A stretch of DNA of 64,000 nucleotides from a virus. This document shows, piece by piece, positions 25,780 through 34,931 of the stretch. The stretch spans positions 1 through 64,000 of IMG/VR virus record IMGVR_UViG_3300020478_000007, one strand, 5' to 3'. The notes below the pieces were generated by a model. That model was not told the DNA's origin, searched no databases, and saw nothing but the letters and a program-made list of their open reading frames with translations. Every line of letters begins with the position of its first letter. The first letter of the stretch is position 1. The position numbers were made by a program, and so were the translations under genes.

Positions 25780-26223
25780 ATGAAGACAGTTACGCAAGTA
25801 GAGATATACCACGAAGCATTTAAAGATTACGGCCCTGCATACGAGACCCTGGTTGAAGTATTTGGTGATCCAACAAGGGACGGCCCTGCATACACATACT
25901 TATTGGAGGACCTCCCTGAGTCATATCGCTGGCTTGAGGAACACGAACCACACAGTGGTTGTTTCCGTGTGAACAATGCGGTGGATGGAACTGGCGGTTG
26001 GGAAGGCGGTTGGGAATATCCAATGGTCTTTAAGACTCGTTCGCTCTCTGTTGGAGATGTGGTTGTAGTGAAGATATATAAGGCAGAAGATCTCCTTGGG
26101 TTCGACCCAGGTGAAGGTGAACATCTATTTGATGGGTATCCATTGCGATCCGTTGCATGGAGATGTTGCCCAATAGGTTGGGAAACTATTGATCATAATG
26201 TTCGTGTGGTAGTTGATTTCTAG
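25780..26223 (+). CDS. hypothetical 147-aa protein
   Basis: Acidic with many Gly and Trp (GTGGWEGGWEYPMVFKTRSLSVGDVVVVKI). The SLSVGDVVVV segment is like the small beta-domain seen in phage-encoded proteins that accompany helicases. The gene sits just upstream of the SNF2 helicase. Function unknown. Confidence 0.55.
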   Translation: MKTVTQVEIYHEAFKDYGPAYETLVEVFGDPTRDGPAYTYLLEDLPESYRWLEEHEPHSGCFRVNNAVDGTGGWEGGWEYPMVFKTRSLSVGDVVVVKIYKAEDLLGFDPGEGEHLFDGYPLRSVAWRCCPIGWETIDHNVRVVVDF

Positions 26224-26267
26224 TCAACTGGCTGTAGAATACTAATATACGGATTAAGGAAAGACCT

Positions 26268-28493
26268 ATGAGCACAAAGACTTACTCAGAACAAGAAACC
26301 AAAGAAGCCATCCACGCAGCAGTCGCATCTATTGCGGCACGCTGTGACGGAGCCAACACTGAAGATGGAATCGGCTTCAACGGTTCAGACACAAAGTTCG
26401 GCAGGCGAGCGGCAATGCTACCTCCCGAAGACTGGACTGATGGCATCACTTGGGCGGCATACAAGATGCTCGTTAAGTATCAAGGCCAGTTGGAATCTTA
26501 TGGGCACCCCTACGAAAACTTGCCAACACCTGTAGAGGTTGCTGACGACGGACGTGACGAAGCACGGCAAAAAGCACGTGAAGCCGAAGCCCTTCTTTCA
26601 CGGGTCATCACATGGAACAATGATCACTACGAAGTTCGGTTCACTTATGATGCACAACTAGTTTCAGCAGTCCGCAAATTCAGTGGGGCTAAATGGAACG
26701 CAGAAGACAAGTTCTGGAGTTTCGATGAAGCAGCGGCAAAGCAACTAGAAGACTTCGCTGCTCGATATGGGTTCACCACAGAATGCACATTCAAGACCAA
26801 CGGCCCAGTTGAAGAAGTAATCGAGGAGGGAGCCACAAAGCGTGTCCTCTTCCGTGAAGGCAACACTTTGGTCTTTGACTTTGAATTCGATGAGTACCTA
26901 CTGCAAGCGGTAAAGCAAATCAGGGGACGCAAATGGGATTCGAAACGCAAAGTATGGATCGCCCCACAAACATCTTTGGAGGAAGCAGTTGATCTTGCTT
27001 ACGCATGGGATTTCACTTTCAACGAAGACATGATTCGCGAAATCGACGCTGTTGTAGATGACGGTTATCGCCGAGAAGATCTTTCGTCTGCTCAGGAAGC
27101 AGTTTTGGAAATCCCAGGGTTAGCGACAGAGCACCCTGAAAGTGGGGCATCTCTTGAATTACGCCCATTCCAAAAAGCAGGTGTCGCTTACGCAGTAGAC
27201 ACGAAGCGATGCTTTATCGCCGATGAGATGGGTCTTGGTAAAACAGTTCAAGCATTAGCGGCGGTTCAACATCAGAAGGCGTATCCCTCATTAGTTGTTT
27301 GCCCTGCTTCCCTGAAGACAAACTGGCAACGTGAAGTGCGGACATGGCTCCCAGGTAAGACAACCCACATTGTCGATAATCAAATCGGAGTCAAGAATGC
27401 TGATGTTGTCATTATCAATTACGACATTTTGAACAAGCAAAAAGATGCTTTAGCCAAAGTCGGTTTCCAGTCTCTAGTTTTCGATGAGAGCCACTATGCA
27501 AAAAACGGAAACGCACAGCGCACTAAGGCACTCAAGTCTTTAGCAGCCACGATCCCTGAGTCAGGAATGGTGTTGGCTTTGACTGGAACCCCAGTCTTGA
27601 ACAGACCAATTGAACTTGTCTCACAGTTAGAGATAATCGATCGCATAGAAGAATTCGGTGGCTCATGGAGTTTCCGTAAGCGCTACTGCGATGCCAATTA
27701 CAACGGTTATGGATGGGACTTTAACGGTTGCTCAAATGCAGAGGAACTAAACGAGTTGCTGCGTAGGACTTGTTATGTTCGACGCAACAAAGAAGACGTT
27801 CTTAAAGAACTCCCTGAAAAGGGTCGGTATCGTATCGAAACTGAATTGTCAGGTCAGTCTTTGAAGAACTATCGCACAGCGGAAGCAGACATGCTTGCGT
27901 GGCTACAGAGCGAGGGTAAGGGGAGCACATCCGCAGAGCACCTCTCTCGGATCACCGTGCTTAAGCGTTTGGCAGGCGAAGGCAAATTAGAAGCGGCTAC
28001 GGAATGGATTGAAACATTCCTTGATAGTACTGGTCGCAAATTAGTTGTTTTCGCTCACCACATTTCAGTGGTTGATGCCCTCGCTGAAAGATTCGGTGGT
28101 CTGAGGGTGGCAGGAAAGGACTCTGCGGAAGCACGTCAGGCGGCGGTTGATAAGTTTCAAAACGATCCTGATGCCAAGGTCATCGTGTTAAACATGAAGG
28201 CAGGTGGCGTCGGGCTCACACTTACAGCCGCCTCTGATGTGCTGTTCGTTGAACAAGGTTGGACACCAGCAGAACACAGTCAGGCAGAAGACAGGTGCCA
28301 CCGTATTGGTCAAGACGCAGACAATGTCTCAGCGTGGTATCTCCTAGCCGAGAAGACAATCGATGACGATATTTACGATCTCATTGAAAAGAAAAGAATC
28401 ACTGTTGATGCAGTGACAGAGGGTGAAGACGATTCGCAGGACAGTGTCTTAAAAGACCTTGTTAAAACATTGATAGAGAGAACAAATGTCTGA
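26268..28493 (+). CDS. SNF2-family DNA helicase/translocase with HARP-like repeats
   Basis: 741 aa. Two HARP-like modules (residues about 112-170 and 200-255: VRFTYDAQLVSAVRKFSGAKW.., FDEYLLQAVKQIRGRKW..) precede a SNF2 motor with DEMGLGKT (319-326), DESH (406-409), ALTGTP and the C-terminal SF2 motifs (AGGVGLTLTAASDVLFVEQGW, QAEDRCHRIGQ). Layout resembles SMARCAL1, which anneals single strands and reverses forks. Probable role in phage fork repair or recombination. Good ribosome site (AAGGAAAG). Confidence 0.9.
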   Translation: MSTKTYSEQETKEAIHAAVASIAARCDGANTEDGIGFNGSDTKFGRRAAMLPPEDWTDGITWAAYKMLVKYQGQLESYGHPYENLPTPVEVADDGRDEARQKAREAEALLSRVITWNNDHYEVRFTYDAQLVSAVRKFSGAKWNAEDKFWSFDEAAAKQLEDFAARYGFTTECTFKTNGPVEEVIEEGATKRVLFREGNTLVFDFEFDEYLLQAVKQIRGRKWDSKRKVWIAPQTSLEEAVDLAYAWDFTFNEDMIREIDAVVDDGYRREDLSSAQEAVLEIPGLATEHPESGASLELRPFQKAGVAYAVDTKRCFIADEMGLGKTVQALAAVQHQKAYPSLVVCPASLKTNWQREVRTWLPGKTTHIVDNQIGVKNADVVIINYDILNKQKDALAKVGFQSLVFDESHYAKNGNAQRTKALKSLAATIPESGMVLALTGTPVLNRPIELVSQLEIIDRIEEFGGSWSFRKRYCDANYNGYGWDFNGCSNAEELNELLRRTCYVRRNKEDVLKELPEKGRYRIETELSGQSLKNYRTAEADMLAWLQSEGKGSTSAEHLSRITVLKRLAGEGKLEAATEWIETFLDSTGRKLVVFAHHISVVDALAERFGGLRVAGKDSAEARQAAVDKFQNDPDAKVIVLNMKAGGVGLTLTAASDVLFVEQGWTPAEHSQAEDRCHRIGQDADNVSAWYLLAEKTIDDDIYDLIEKKRITVDAVTEGEDDSQDSVLKDLVKTLIERTNV

Positions 28494-28923
28494 TGTAGTT
28501 AGAGGTTTCAAAAGTTGGACTAAGGAGAGTAGTGAATTCTCTACTGTTTATCCCTGGGCTGATTGGTTTGATGGTCAGCAACATCGGATAAGTAAAGAAG
28601 ATCTTTCTGATATGCCATTCGATGATTTAGCCAGGTATGCCCATGCGAAAGCACGGCGCGAAGGTATCTCGGTAAAGACAAAACGTATCGAGAGAGATCG
28701 TAGAACAGGTAAATATAAGTACTTAATTCTTGAAGCGACTTGCCCACTTTGCAAAGCAATACATAGTGATTTGGCAATAAGCGACAAAGCAAATAAGGGG
28801 GAGGATTGTTTTTTAAATGGGTTCTCTCCCCGTTACGAGGACGAAGATTTCGTTGCTCAAAGAAAAGAATATTTAGCAAGAGCAATTACCGGCTTTGGCT
28901 ATAAACTAGTGGTTGACCACTGA
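28486..28923 (+). CDS. hypothetical 145-aa protein with single CxxC
   Basis: Overlaps the helicase stop by 8 bases. Contains LEATCPLCKAIHSDLAI, a possible half zinc knuckle; otherwise basic and helical. Could assist the helicase; no family recognised. Confidence 0.55.
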   Translation: MSDVVRGFKSWTKESSEFSTVYPWADWFDGQQHRISKEDLSDMPFDDLARYAHAKARREGISVKTKRIERDRRTGKYKYLILEATCPLCKAIHSDLAISDKANKGEDCFLNGFSPRYEDEDFVAQRKEYLARAITGFGYKLVVDH

Positions 28924-28936
28924 GAGAGGAAATAAA

Positions 28937-29188
28937 ATGCCCAGAAGGCGAACACCTGCACAAGATGCAGTAATACAAAGAGTTCTTGACTCTGACAAAC
29001 TAATGAAGGAAGCACACAAGACATACAAGGAAGCACAAGATGCTCACCTGTCTGCATTGCGTGAAGCACGTAATGAAGGCGAGACGCTAGAAAATCTCGC
29101 TGATGCTTTGAACGTGTCGAAACAGTGGATCCACAAGTGGACTACTTTCGGTCATGAGCACAACAAAGTTGGTCGTATAACAGTATGA
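28937..29188 (+). CDS. HTH DNA-binding protein
   Basis: 83 aa, ATG 28937 after GAGAGGAAA. N-terminal basic PRRRTPAQDAV, then a long helix, then LENLADALNVSKQWIHKW, a helix-turn-helix. Precedes a tandem ParB gene by 4-base overlap. Possibly a transcription regulator or partition-type adaptor. Confidence 0.65.
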   Translation: MPRRRTPAQDAVIQRVLDSDKLMKEAHKTYKEAQDAHLSALREARNEGETLENLADALNVSKQWIHKWTTFGHEHNKVGRITV

Positions 29189-30501
29189 CCAACATTGCCG
29201 TAGATCTTCAGGATTCGGCAATCCCAATTGATGAAATCCAATCTCATCCGAATAACCCTCGGAAGGGAGACATCCAAGGCATCGCAGATAGCCTTAGGGT
29301 GAACGGGCAGTACTCACCTATTGTTGTTGATTCTCGCAATGGAAACATCCTTGCAGGGAACCACACATGGAGGGCCGCTAAATCACTCGGTTGGGAAAAG
29401 ATCGCCGTGGTTCATGTGGACGTCGATGATCAGCAGGCTAAACGCATCTTGTTGTCTGACAACAGGACTTCTGATCTCGCTACATATGACAGACCGAACT
29501 TGATTGCCTTAATAGAAACATTGCGACCAGATCTTGATGGTTCTGGTTGGGATGTTCGTTCATTGGAAAAGTTGCACCAACTCGAAGATGAAGACGGCGA
29601 CATTTTCGGAGGCGGGGATACTGACACTGGGAGTGGCACCACAACAACGTCAACAAAGAAAATCCATGTCGGTAAAAATCTTTTACTGGTAAACGGATCG
29701 TATTTTGATGAATGGCTTGAATCACTGGGGGAAACAAAAGAAGCCCTCTTGAAGATAAGAGCCATGTTGGGTTTAACGGATGACCCGGCACCTAAGCCTG
29801 TTAAGGGCGGTAAGAAATGGGAGCACATATCAGGGGAGACTCCGGTTCACTCTGGTTTGGATTCCTGCATCTGGGTGCCTGTTGATGCGATTGAACCGCA
29901 TCCAGAAAACGCTCGTCAGGGTGATATCGGAGTGATATCAGAATCGCTGAGGGTTAATGGGGTTTACAGGCCACTTATTGTTCAGGAGTCAAGCAATTTG
30001 ATTCTTAAAGGGAACAACACGTGGCAAGCGATCAAATCACTCGGGTGGGATACATGCCCTGTTGTGTTTTTGGATGTTGATGATGAGGAAGCCCGACGAG
30101 TCATGCTGGCAGATAATCGGCTTGCAGACAAAGCGGGTTACTACAACGCCGTTCTAGCAGAGGTTCTTTTAGATCTTGATAGTTTAGATGGCACAGGGTT
30201 TACCCCAACAGACATAGATGATGTCTTAAAAGACTTACCGCAAGAGCGTGACCCCTCAGCAGTGATTGGCGCTCCAGGTGATGTGAAGAGAGTCGCCACA
30301 GTAAAGATAGGACCGTTGAGGGTTTCGACCTGTGGCAAGCAATACGCCGACTGGGAACAAGGTCTTATCGCAGACGGTTATATGACTAAAGAAGAAAGAG
30401 GGTTACGGATCGGTGAGTTACTTCAACTTGAATCATCACAGTTTGAGGTTTGGGCGTCGGTCGCTGACCCAACGACAGGAAACAAGGAGTTCGGTGGATG
30501 A
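29185..30501 (+). CDS. tandem ParB-like nuclease-domain protein
   Basis: 438 aa with two ParB/sulfiredoxin-like domains. The first is residues about 10-120 (IPIDEIQSHPNNPRKGDI, GNILAGNHTWRAAKSLGW, LSDNRTSD); the second about 225-350 (VDAIEPHPENARQGDI, LILKGNNTWQAIKSLGW, LADNRLADKAG). The pattern NxxN/R..GNH/N..A..LGW is the CTP-binding patch in ParB. In phages these act as CTP-driven DNA clamps or nucleases/regulators. Not preceded by a ParA, so chromosome-style partition is not implied. Confidence 0.8.
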   Translation: MTNIAVDLQDSAIPIDEIQSHPNNPRKGDIQGIADSLRVNGQYSPIVVDSRNGNILAGNHTWRAAKSLGWEKIAVVHVDVDDQQAKRILLSDNRTSDLATYDRPNLIALIETLRPDLDGSGWDVRSLEKLHQLEDEDGDIFGGGDTDTGSGTTTTSTKKIHVGKNLLLVNGSYFDEWLESLGETKEALLKIRAMLGLTDDPAPKPVKGGKKWEHISGETPVHSGLDSCIWVPVDAIEPHPENARQGDIGVISESLRVNGVYRPLIVQESSNLILKGNNTWQAIKSLGWDTCPVVFLDVDDEEARRVMLADNRLADKAGYYNAVLAEVLLDLDSLDGTGFTPTDIDDVLKDLPQERDPSAVIGAPGDVKRVATVKIGPLRVSTCGKQYADWEQGLIADGYMTKEERGLRIGELLQLESSQFEVWASVADPTTGNKEFGG

Positions 30502-31343
30502 AATTATTAGTAGCAGCGGCTGTAATGGGAGGGGTTTTAGCGGCGGCTCCTGCTAATGCTCATCATGACAAGATATACACGCCATGTGACACGACAACAG
30601 GTCACGTTCACATGTCGTTCGAGGAAGTGTCGGCTCGTGTTTCGATAATGGAACAAGAAGGCGTAATCCCTCCTGGGATGATTTCTCGGTATGTCGAAGC
30701 ACGTGATGGGGGTAAGGGCAACGAAGATCCTCGGTTTGTTTGGGCACGAAACCTACAAGAAGGGCAAATACTTTCTTTGGGTAACTGGGCAAACGGAGAG
30801 CATCCTGAGTTAGAGCAGTTGATGTTCAACTCTGGGTTAGTTGCTGAATGGCAATTAGATGCCAACAAACAAGTGCGGCGGTTTGATGATCCTTATTGGC
30901 GACAAGCCAATCCGCTATCGCCAGCATTCACAGTGTGGCAATCGTTGTGCATGGCGAACCTTGGTTATTCAATTCCAATGTTCGAAGTAGACGGTGAAGG
31001 CCAATGGGTTTCGAATGTTCCAAGCACTACGACTACAACACCACCAGTGACTACAACTACTCAATTAGAAGAAGAGGTACAAAGTGATCCTGTTAGGGAG
31101 CCCGAAGAGGCATTGCCTGTATTCAGTGGCGAAACAAAAGATGTGGGATCGACACCAAAGGGCAGTTACGATCTTTTCGATGCCGAGTGGGATGGATACC
31201 CGTTCGAAGCCACGGTTAGACTCTTAGAAGATAGATATCCGCCTGGGACACCAGGGAAGAACCATTTCCGTTTGTCAGCGGCAGTGGAGTTTCTAAGAGG
31301 AGGCGGAATGATTAGAGGGTTAGATAATTTGTGGCATGAGTGA
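30498..31343 (+). CDS. secreted protein of unknown function, signal peptide and Thr-rich linker
   Basis: 281 aa. Residues 1-22 (MKLLVAAAVMGGVLAAAPANA) are a classical Sec signal peptide with A-N-A cleavage before HHDK. The mature domain (about 23-172) has two Cys (TPC; QSLCMANLGY). A Thr/Pro linker (about 175-190, STTTTTPPVTTTT) precedes a C-terminal domain rich in acidic residues. Overlaps the ParB stop (ATGA). A phage secreting its own protein through host Sec could target the envelope or neighbouring cells. Unknown family. Confidence 0.65.
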   Translation: MKLLVAAAVMGGVLAAAPANAHHDKIYTPCDTTTGHVHMSFEEVSARVSIMEQEGVIPPGMISRYVEARDGGKGNEDPRFVWARNLQEGQILSLGNWANGEHPELEQLMFNSGLVAEWQLDANKQVRRFDDPYWRQANPLSPAFTVWQSLCMANLGYSIPMFEVDGEGQWVSNVPSTTTTTPPVTTTTQLEEEVQSDPVREPEEALPVFSGETKDVGSTPKGSYDLFDAEWDGYPFEATVRLLEDRYPPGTPGKNHFRLSAAVEFLRGGGMIRGLDNLWHE

Positions 31344-32919
31344 TAGGAAACCTAAGTTTGTAAGCGTTCAGTTGATGGGGATCAATGAATTACAAGGAGC
31401 CCCTTACAACCCTCGGAAGAGAGACCCTGAGCGTTTCAAACTTGTTACTACCTCACTCAAGAAACTTGGGTGGTTGCTACCCATGTATGTTACGGATAGA
31501 GGCGAGATACTATCCGGCCACCAAAGATTCGATGCCGCTAAGAAATTAGGGGCAGAACAAGTACCTGTAGTCGTTCTTAAAGATTTAGATCTCGAAAGAA
31601 GACGAGGCGCAAACATCGTTTTTAACAGGGCTACCAATGACATGCATAAAACTGATTCGGGAGGGGAATTGGTTCAAAAGATGCCGATGAGTATCGTGCA
31701 AGAAGCCGCAGACGGTTTGCCTGATGTAGAAGTTAAGTCCAACAACTTTTTCCCGTGTTTAAAAATGGAAGAAGTCGATACTCGTGAACTTATGGGTAAG
31801 AACATCACTTCCTTTCTCTCACATGCAATCAGACAAGCGGAGAGTCTCTACCACTGGGCTAACACTTCGATACCGATAGTCGCGACGACTAGCGACAAGG
31901 TCGTCAATGGCATTGGGAGACTCCAACATGCTTCCGAGGTGGGCATCCCGAAAGTTCAAGTTCTTCGTGTCGAGGACGAGAAAGCAGAGTTCGCAAAGAT
32001 AATGCTGAACCAATTGTCAATGGATTTTGATTTAGAAGACAAGTATGCGGACGTTCTTAGGTACAACTCTTTTAGAAGGGCATCTAACCGACAAGAGTTT
32101 CTTATGCCGACGATGTGTTGTGATCTGATTATGGCTACATCTAAATCCGGTAAGACTCAACGCCCAGCATCGACGTTTAATCCTGAGAACCAAAAGCATG
32201 TCATGGCTTGGAAACGTTGGTACGGGGAAACCGTTTTAGATTTTGGGGCGGGGCTTTTAGACAAGTCAATCATTATGCGCGACGTGATGAATGTAGATTG
32301 CGTTGCCTTTGAGCCGTACTACACAGGTGGGAAGGACTCTGGATTTGATGTAGAGGCAGCGAGGTATATTACTGATGTCTTTCTTCAAAGGGTCGCTGAA
32401 GGCACTGAATTCGATGCGATTTTCCTTGCGTCTGTTTTAAACTCAGTTCCTTTTTCAACTGATAGAGAACATATAGTGAGGCTCGTAAGCGCTTTGTCGT
32501 CCCCTGGCACAGTGGTATACGCAGGAGCCATATCGAGGGCCTCAGATCGCTTCCTTGCGGCTACAGGGGCGAAAGACAACGTATCTAACCATGAAACACA
32601 GTTTGATTCCTCATTTTCGGCTGGTTATGAGGACGGAGTGGTTGTTTCTGACCTAATGAAGCACCCGAAGGCTCAAAAATATTTCACTGTGGATGAATGG
32701 CAAGAGTTGTGGAGTTTAGGTTTCTCTCATGTGGAGTCATATCTTTATAAACCAAATCAGTTGGTTCAGATGATCGCCCGTGATCCATTGCCCATTGATT
32801 CATTGAAATTGGTAGAAGCGATCAAGTTCGAATTTGATCTTCCATACCCTGAAGGGTCATTGGATCGAGTCGAGCAGGCATTGGATGCCTTCTCAGCCAG
32901 ACTTGAAATGGCGCTCTAG
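31336..32919 (+). CDS. ParB-like domain fused to SAM-methyltransferase-like domain
   Basis: 527 aa. Residues about 10-130 are ParB-like (NPRKRDPERF, GEILSGHQRFDAAKKLG, NIVFNRATNDMHK). From about 300 to 470 is a Rossmann methyltransferase-like domain: VLDFGAGLLDKSIIMRD (motif I), an acidic strand end VAFEPY, FDAIFLASVLNSV (motif IV region) and a late SPGTVVYAG. ParB-methyltransferase fusions occur in phages and may methylate DNA or be DNA-guided. No clear DPPY/NPPY target motif is seen, so the target is open. Upstream of the CmoA-like gene in the same operon. Confidence 0.7.
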   Translation: MSDRKPKFVSVQLMGINELQGAPYNPRKRDPERFKLVTTSLKKLGWLLPMYVTDRGEILSGHQRFDAAKKLGAEQVPVVVLKDLDLERRRGANIVFNRATNDMHKTDSGGELVQKMPMSIVQEAADGLPDVEVKSNNFFPCLKMEEVDTRELMGKNITSFLSHAIRQAESLYHWANTSIPIVATTSDKVVNGIGRLQHASEVGIPKVQVLRVEDEKAEFAKIMLNQLSMDFDLEDKYADVLRYNSFRRASNRQEFLMPTMCCDLIMATSKSGKTQRPASTFNPENQKHVMAWKRWYGETVLDFGAGLLDKSIIMRDVMNVDCVAFEPYYTGGKDSGFDVEAARYITDVFLQRVAEGTEFDAIFLASVLNSVPFSTDREHIVRLVSALSSPGTVVYAGAISRASDRFLAATGAKDNVSNHETQFDSSFSAGYEDGVVVSDLMKHPKAQKYFTVDEWQELWSLGFSHVESYLYKPNQLVQMIARDPLPIDSLKLVEAIKFEFDLPYPEGSLDRVEQALDAFSARLEMAL

Positions 32920-32928
32920 GATAAGGGT

Positions 32929-33567
32929 ATGCCTTACCGAATAACAGAAAGCCATCCGAAGTGTTCGGGTTATGCCGTCGTGAAGAAAGACGGCGGTCGT
33001 TTAATGGGCTGCCATAAGACAAAGAAGAAAGCGCAAGCACAATTAACAGCGCTTAATCTCAATGAAGGTGGCCCAGGGTATAAAGGTGAAGTCGTGTTCG
33101 GACCTAGTGGTCGGATAATTCTTCAAGATCTCAATGTCGCTTTGTCTAGCAATTTCAAAGAGATGCAAAAGAACCGGCCAATGTCGAATTTCGTGCAGAA
33201 CGTCGAAGAATACCGCCCGTGGATCGTTGACCTTTTGAAAAACGAGCATGTGGTTCTAGTCACAGCACGCTCTATTGCTTATGAAGACATGACTTTAGAG
33301 CGCATTAAAAGCCAGACAGGCTGGATGCCAGATGATTGGTGTTTTAACCCATGGGAAGACCCAGGTGGTAAAGGCGCATTAAGGGCACACCGTGCAAAAG
33401 CCAAATATTTGAAGGAAATAATTTTCCCGAAATATGGAGACGACCCGTCAATGTATTTCGCTATTGAGTCAAACAAGTTCTCTCGGGCAATGTACAAAGC
33501 AAATGGGATTGAGTGTCGTGACGCAAATCGTGACGATTCGCAACCCTGGAAGACTTTATTGCCGTAA
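32929..33567 (+). CDS. HAD-like protein with degenerate active site and N-terminal peptide module
   Basis: 212 aa, ribosome site AGGATAAGGG. The N-terminal 48 residues (SHPKCSGYAVVKKDGGRLMGCHKTKKKAQAQLTALN) are a small module seen in actinophage proteins. The rest looks HAD-like: ILQDLNVALSSNF at the DxDxT position reads D-L-N, VLVTARS matches motif II, and MYFAIESN stands for the D-D motif IV. Two key Asp are absent, so phosphatase activity is doubtful. May bind rather than hydrolyse a phosphorylated ligand. Confidence 0.55.
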   Translation: MPYRITESHPKCSGYAVVKKDGGRLMGCHKTKKKAQAQLTALNLNEGGPGYKGEVVFGPSGRIILQDLNVALSSNFKEMQKNRPMSNFVQNVEEYRPWIVDLLKNEHVVLVTARSIAYEDMTLERIKSQTGWMPDDWCFNPWEDPGGKGALRAHRAKAKYLKEIIFPKYGDDPSMYFAIESNKFSRAMYKANGIECRDANRDDSQPWKTLLP

Positions 33568-33576
33568 ACTCGTCCT

Positions 33577-34287
33577 ATGCGGGATGAGACAATGCCAGAG
33601 GGGCCGTGGGAATTTGATAAGGGGGTTACTGAAGTGTTTGAGGACATGCTCGAACGCAGCATTCCTGACTATGAGAAGATGCGGAATGCGTCGTCGGCTT
33701 TAGCGTTTGCTTCGGGCCCTGTTGACCGTGTCTTAGATATTGGTTGTTCTAATGGCTTGGCTTTAAGGCGACTAGACAAGTATGCAGAGGTGGAAGGGCA
33801 CAAGATAAACCGTTTGATAGGGCTAGATGTATCAGAGCCGATGCTTGAAAAAGCGGCAGAAGAGTGTCCCGATAATAACCGTTATTATTTTCTTAACCAT
33901 GATTTGAGAGAACACTTTCCTTTCCCGCATGATTCTTTTGACGTGGTTTTAAGCGTTTTAACGCTCCAGTTTGTGCCGATTGTTCATAGGTTGAGGATCA
34001 TGGATGAGGTGCACAGGATTTTGACACCTGGCGGAAGACTGATATTTGTAGAGAAGGTGCTCGGGAACGGGGTATTGCAAGACAACATGGTAGAGGTGTA
34101 CCACGACCATAAAAGAGAGATGGGGTACACAGAGGAACAAATAGAGCGGAAAAAGTTAAGTTTGGAAGGCGTCATGGTCCCAATAACATCCTCATGGAAT
34201 GAAGAATTACTGGATAAGGCGGGCTTTGCTGTCCGTGATTGTTTCTGGCGGTGGATGAACTTCTCTGGATGGGTGGCAATAAAGTGA
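33577..34287 (+). CDS. CmoA-like carboxy-SAM synthase family protein
   Basis: 236 aa, close in length to bacterial CmoA (about 247). N-terminal WEFDKGVTEVFEDMLERSIPDYEKM matches CmoA's FDERVAEVFPDMI-RSxPGY. RVLDIGCSNGLALRRL (51-66) is SAM motif I, LTLQFVP (129-134) the CmoA-specific segment, and YHDHKREMGYTEEQIERKKLSLEGVM (175-200) and FWRWMNFSGWVAIK near the C-terminus align well with CmoA. CmoA makes carboxy-SAM from SAM and prephenate for tRNA wobble uridine modification. No CmoB partner is visible. TAAACT lies 6 bases before ATG (leaderless-type start). Confidence 0.82.
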   Translation: MRDETMPEGPWEFDKGVTEVFEDMLERSIPDYEKMRNASSALAFASGPVDRVLDIGCSNGLALRRLDKYAEVEGHKINRLIGLDVSEPMLEKAAEECPDNNRYYFLNHDLREHFPFPHDSFDVVLSVLTLQFVPIVHRLRIMDEVHRILTPGGRLIFVEKVLGNGVLQDNMVEVYHDHKREMGYTEEQIERKKLSLEGVMVPITSSWNEELLDKAGFAVRDCFWRWMNFSGWVAIK

Positions 34288-34931
34288 AAGATCCAGCACG
34301 TCCAGCAGGCAAATTGATATTGCCTAAAGAAAAACGAGAGATGCTTCTCAAATTGATTTCAGCAGGGAATTACCAACGGACTGCTTGTCGAGCAGCAGGG
34401 GTTTCTGAATGGACGTTTAACGATTGGCGTAAAAAGGGGGAACAGGCACGTGAAGACAAAGACAATGGGATTGCGCTCTCAGAAACGCAAGAAGAATTAC
34501 TCTGGTTCGTTGACGAACTTGACGAAGCCCGTGCAAAAGCCGAAGCAGCACTCGTTGCACGTTGGTATAACGAAGCCGCAGACGGAGACTGGAGGGCGGC
34601 TGAAAGGTTCTTGGCAAAAGCATTCCCAGAAAGATGGGCAGATCCTGCGACTCGTTTGGAAGTTACAGGCGCACAAGGAGGGCCAGTAGCGCAACTTTCT
34701 GCCCATATGCATGTTCTTACTGAAGCAGATGGTGAGAAACAGCGTAAAGTATTAGAAGCGCTAGTTGAATCAGGCGATTTGCCAGAAAATGTTTTGGAGG
34801 CATGGGATGGAGAAGACGGAGACGAGGGACAAATTATCGACGCTGATGTCGTACAAGACCCCGTGCAATCTCCTGATTCCGCACACTCCTCACCCGAAAC
34901 AGCAAGCCTTCCTGACGTGGAACACGACTAG
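34284..34931 (+). CDS. terminase small subunit-like HTH protein
   Basis: 215 aa from GTG 34284, overlapping the previous stop (GTGA). LISAGNYQRTACRAAGVSEWTFNDWRKKGEQ is a helix-turn-helix typical of TerS DNA-binding domains. The C-terminal tail is acidic (DGEDGDEGQIIDADVVQD). Sits directly upstream of the large terminase and overlaps its start. It recognises the packaging site and regulates TerL. Confidence 0.72.
   Translation: MKDPARPAGKLILPKEKREMLLKLISAGNYQRTACRAAGVSEWTFNDWRKKGEQAREDKDNGIALSETQEELLWFVDELDEARAKAEAALVARWYNEAADGDWRAAERFLAKAFPERWADPATRLEVTGAQGGPVAQLSAHMHVLTEADGEKQRKVLEALVESGDLPENVLEAWDGEDGDEGQIIDADVVQDPVQSPDSAHSSPETASLPDVEHD

Noticed and set aside
34765-34845. N-terminal extension of TerL (in-frame ATG at 34765)
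   Set aside because: Non-homologous residues and greater overlap with TerS; ATG 34846 is the last Met before the conserved region.
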